Shown piece by piece: positions 62,503-64,000 of a DNA stretch of 64,000 nt (position 1 is its first letter; the number at the start of each line of letters is the position of its first letter). The notes under the pieces are model-generated. The model saw nothing but the letters and a program-made list of their open reading frames with translations. It was not told where the DNA came from and made no database searches. The stretch lies in the NCBI RefSeq assembly GCF_965228935.1, contig NZ_OZ245846.1:2852001-2916000 (forward strand). Direction: 5' to 3'. The position numbers were made by a program, and so were the translations under genes. The DNA comes from Ulvibacterium sp965228935. GTDB lineage: Bacteria > Bacteroidota > Bacteroidia > Flavobacteriales > Flavobacteriaceae.

Positions 62503-64000
62503 ATGAAGATTTTCACGGCTGAACAAATCTATTTGGCGGACAAATCCACAATCGAAAACCAGCAAATTTCCAGTACGGAACTTATGGAAAGGGCAGTCAA
62601 TGGGATTTTTGATTGGATCCATAGGCGTATGCAGGGTGCCCAGGTGAAAATTCATCTTTTCTGTGGTATCGGTAACAATGGGGGCGATGGAATTGCCGTA
62701 GCCAGACATTTGCAAGACCATGGTTACAATATCGGTGTCTATGTCGTAAACTATAGCAAAAAAAGGTCTGAGGACTTCCTTGTTAATCTAGAACGATTGA
62801 AGGAAAGAAAGGTTTGGCCTATTTTTTTGGAGGAAGGCTCCAACTTTCCAGAGATAGGGCGGGACGACATTATCATAGACGCTGTTTTTGGGATAGGTTT
62901 AAATAGAAAGCCTGATGATTGGGTCGTTAGATTGATACAGCATCTAAACAATTCGGACGCATTCATCCTTTCCATAGATGTGCCTTCCGGATTATTTTTG
63001 GATAGGGGAGTGGCCGATAGTGAGGCTGTGGTCAGGGCCAATTACGTCTTGAGCTTTCAGGCGCCCAAATTGATTTTTTTCCTTCCCGGTACCGGCGTCT
63101 TTGTCAACAACTGGGAAGTATTGGATATCGGCTTGGATCCCAATTTTATGGCATCTACCGAAACCGCGTATGAGCTTATTGGTAAAAAGGAAATTCTGCC
63201 CCTGTACATCCCCCGGGAAAAATTTACACATAAGGGTACATACGGCCATTCTTTGATTATCGGAGGCAGCTACGGCAAGATCGGGGCGGTTACCCTTGCT
63301 TCCAGAGCTTGTCTGAAAGCGGGAAGTGGTCTGGTTACCACTTACATACCACATTGCGGCTATATTCCTTTACAAACTTCTCTTTCAGAAAACATGGTCA
63401 TAACCGACAAAGGGGAGAAATACATCGAACACATAGATTTTGAAATTGAACCAAGTGCCATAGGAATTGGGGTTGGTTTGGGTACTTCGGAGAAAACGGT
63501 AAAGGCATTTTCCGATTTTTTATCTAAAAACAAAAGACCTTTGGTCATTGATGCCGATGGACTGAATATTCTTTCCAAGAATAGGAAGTTGATGGAAAAA
63601 ATTCCTGCCCAAACCGTTCTTACGCCCCACCCCAAGGAATTGGAGAGACTAGTAGGAAGCTGGAAGGATGATTTTGACAAACTTGCCAAGGCCAAGACTT
63701 TTTCCAAAAAGTACGATTGTATCCTGGTTATAAAAGGAGCCCATACCATTACTATTTATAAGGACAAGGGATATGTAAACACTACAGGAAATCCAGGGAT
63801 GGCCACGGCAGGCAGCGGTGATGCACTTACCGGGATAATTACCGGTTTAATAGCCCAAGGATATGAGCCTTTGTCCGCAACACTATTTGGTGTCTACCTA
63901 CATGGTAGGGCAGGGGATATTGCTGTGGATAAAATGGGATATCAGGCCCTTAACGCTTCGGATATCATAATGCATATTGGCAAGGCCTATTTGGATTTGT
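62503..64000 (+). CDS. nnr: Bifunctional NAD(P)HX epimerase / ADP-dependent dehydratase (3' end cut by window edge)
   Basis: At least 499 residues. The N-terminal YjeF_N epimerase domain includes ENQQISSTELMERA and FCGIGNNGGDGIAVARHLQD; the C-terminal ribokinase-like dehydratase has HSLIIGGSYGKIGAVTLASR, LTPHPKELERL and the ATP-site NPGMATAGSGDALTGIIT. It repairs hydrated NADH and NADPH. The start is ATG 62503, divergent from the thr operon. The frame is open at the right edge, probably missing only a few residues. Confidence 0.96.
   Translation, partial: MKIFTAEQIYLADKSTIENQQISSTELMERAVNGIFDWIHRRMQGAQVKIHLFCGIGNNGGDGIAVARHLQDHGYNIGVYVVNYSKKRSEDFLVNLERLKERKVWPIFLEEGSNFPEIGRDDIIIDAVFGIGLNRKPDDWVVRLIQHLNNSDAFILSIDVPSGLFLDRGVADSEAVVRANYVLSFQAPKLIFFLPGTGVFVNNWEVLDIGLDPNFMASTETAYELIGKKEILPLYIPREKFTHKGTYGHSLIIGGSYGKIGAVTLASRACLKAGSGLVTTYIPHCGYIPLQTSLSENMVITDKGEKYIEHIDFEIEPSAIGIGVGLGTSEKTVKAFSDFLSKNKRPLVIDADGLNILSKNRKLMEKIPAQTVLTPHPKELERLVGSWKDDFDKLAKAKTFSKKYDCILVIKGAHTITIYKDKGYVNTTGNPGMATAGSGDALTGIITGLIAQGYEPLSATLFGVYLHGRAGDIAVDKMGYQALNASDIIMHIGKAYLDL

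Noticed and set aside
1..64000. tRNA genes, rRNA genes, IS elements and CRISPR arrays
   Set aside because: I looked for GGTTCGAATCC-type arms, 16S/23S conserved blocks, transposase motifs and regular repeat-spacer patterns and saw none. A tRNA scan would be decisive.

Overview
The window reads as chromosomal DNA of a Bacteroidota bacterium, most likely a member of the Flavobacteriaceae. Pointers are the many exact -7 boxes of the type TAnnTTTG (several with a TTG/TTTG about 19-21 nt upstream), the near absence of Shine-Dalgarno sequences, a DnaX without the usual Cys zinc module, DUF3822, GIN-domain and PorT-type outer-membrane proteins, and ordinary housekeeping genes in flavobacterial form. 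There are no phage genes, IS elements, CRISPR arrays, tRNAs or rRNAs that I can see. The coding density is high, with one clear gene-poor stretch (about 33.87-35.35 kb).

Layout. 0-6 kb: cyclophilin lipoprotein (cut by the window edge), CoA-type Nudix hydrolase, acyltransferase, an ECF sigma factor with a membrane partner, an exported Ntn hydrolase and a GH13 alpha-glucosidase. 6-13.7 kb: four small envelope beta-barrel proteins around xerD, then aroQ, lpdA, msrB and a lipoprotein with a short collagen-like repeat. 13.9-21.9 kb: an alpha-glucan operon of glgE, maltokinase, glgB and a GH31 glucosidase, without treS. 21.9-24.1 kb: M48 lipoprotein protease and a UMF1-type MFS transporter. 24.2-27.8 kb (minus strand): sigma factor, anti-sigma-like protein, DUF4097-like protein and two GIN-domain proteins, arranged as one operon. 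28-33.8 kb: lon, cmk, a LysM protein, rpsA. 33.9-35.7 kb: AT-rich island with a truncated FtsX-type permease and an XRE regulator. 35.9-42 kb: pyrR, pyrB, a small protein, a frameshifted RNase Z gene, pdxH, sixA, ppk1. 42-48 kb: miaE, dnaX, the RNase P RNA, rsmD, DUF3822, a RecD-like helicase. 49-52.8 kb: kdsB, a HAD hydrolase, a KdnB-like dehydrogenase and an acyltransferase, suggestive of Kdo or amino-Kdo chemistry for lipid A/LPS. 52.8-57.4 kb: yebC, pterin dehydratase, epimerase, glutaminase, gcvT. 57.5-62.4 kb: the threonine operon thrA-thrB-thrC, preceded by a good promoter and a Thr-rich leader peptide that I think is an attenuator. 62.5-64 kb: NAD(P)HX repair enzyme (cut by the window edge).

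Best leads: the Thr-rich leader upstream of thrA; the one-base frameshift in RNase Z; a set of genes whose -7 box lies 4-7 nt before the start codon, which predicts leaderless mRNAs; the sigma/anti-sigma/GIN operon; the kdsB-kdnB-like neighbourhood without kdnA; the glgE operon without treS; and the terminator-like hairpin pressed against the MFS start codon.
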